Shown: positions 48,170 through 48,189 of the stretch, piece after piece
How positions within the stretch are numbered: position 1 is the first letter of the stretch
Layout of the letters: each line of letters begins with the position of its first letter
NCBI RefSeq assembly: GCF_003236385.1
Contig: NZ_POUA01000012.1
Span: 1 to 48,189, forward strand
Length of the DNA: 48,189 nucleotides
Source: Spongiactinospora gelatinilytica
GTDB lineage: Bacteria > Actinomycetota > Actinomycetes > Streptosporangiales > Streptosporangiaceae
Reading direction: 5' to 3'
Program-made: the position numbers and the translations under genes
The notes under the pieces: generated by a model
The model's database searches: none
Seen by the model: the letters and a program-made list of their open reading frames with translations, nothing else
What the model was told of the DNA's origin: nothing

Positions 48170-48189
48170 CGGGGTGGTCGGGGGTGGTC

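Noticed and set aside
1-48189. CRISPR array, rRNA or tRNA genes, intact insertion sequence
   Set aside because: No regularly spaced long repeats, no ribosomal or tRNA sequence patterns and no complete transposase with terminal repeats were seen.

Overview
The window is very GC-rich with strong G/C third-position bias, and it carries a WhiB protein, an F420-type LLM oxidoreductase, a bacterial P450, an ECF42-like sigma factor, and GTG starts. It therefore looks like chromosomal DNA from a filamentous actinomycete, perhaps a Streptosporangiales or Thermomonosporaceae relative. That placement is inference from gene content; no rRNA or tRNA gene was seen.

Left part (1-4.6 kb): a NarL-type two-component pair, a 3'-truncated methyltransferase, an isochorismate synthase and a secreted SGNH hydrolase. 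From 4.7 to 9.9 kb lies an old integrated element. It has a decayed tyrosine integrase, an excisionase-like protein, an XRE repressor with three matching palindromic operators, a tiny acidic ORF, a WhiB protein, a sliding-clamp-like protein and a serine recombinase. From 9.9 to 12.2 kb is a membrane cluster (CtaG-like, DUF2243). From 12.5 to 13.7 kb is mobile-element debris: a collapsed Tn3 transposase joined to the 3' end of a group II intron whose domain V is intact. From 14 to 17.3 kb the DNA is gene-poor, with small secreted or membrane proteins, several hairpins and a remnant of a second SGNH hydrolase.

Middle part (17.3-31.4 kb): a divergent F420 oxidoreductase/P450 pair sharing a palindrome; YnfA; a MerR regulator with its operator; a VOC - YCII - ECF42 sigma operon; a TusA-like protein with a coupled leader ORF; a tandem universal stress protein; DUF1540 and DUF11 proteins; a cluster of four decayed genes (26.5-28.3 kb); an APC permease; a secreted protein.

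Right part (30.9-44.6 kb): a catabolic island. It holds a FAD monooxygenase with OsmC, an IclR regulator, a homogentisate-dioxygenase-like enzyme, a complete five-gene branched-chain-type ABC importer, a peroxiredoxin, an alpha/beta hydrolase, an enolase-superfamily enzyme and a metallo-beta-lactamase-fold protein. Six promoters in this island each carry two copies of a 9-bp dyad (CGW-N3-YCG, some degenerate) exactly 20 bp apart, including the promoter of the IclR gene. This points to one self-regulated regulon for import, hydroxylation, ring cleavage and downstream hydrolysis of an unidentified aromatic compound; the usual fumarylacetoacetate genes are absent. The window ends with a chimeric ABC pseudogene, an HtrA-like protein lacking its catalytic His, and a glycosyltransferase.
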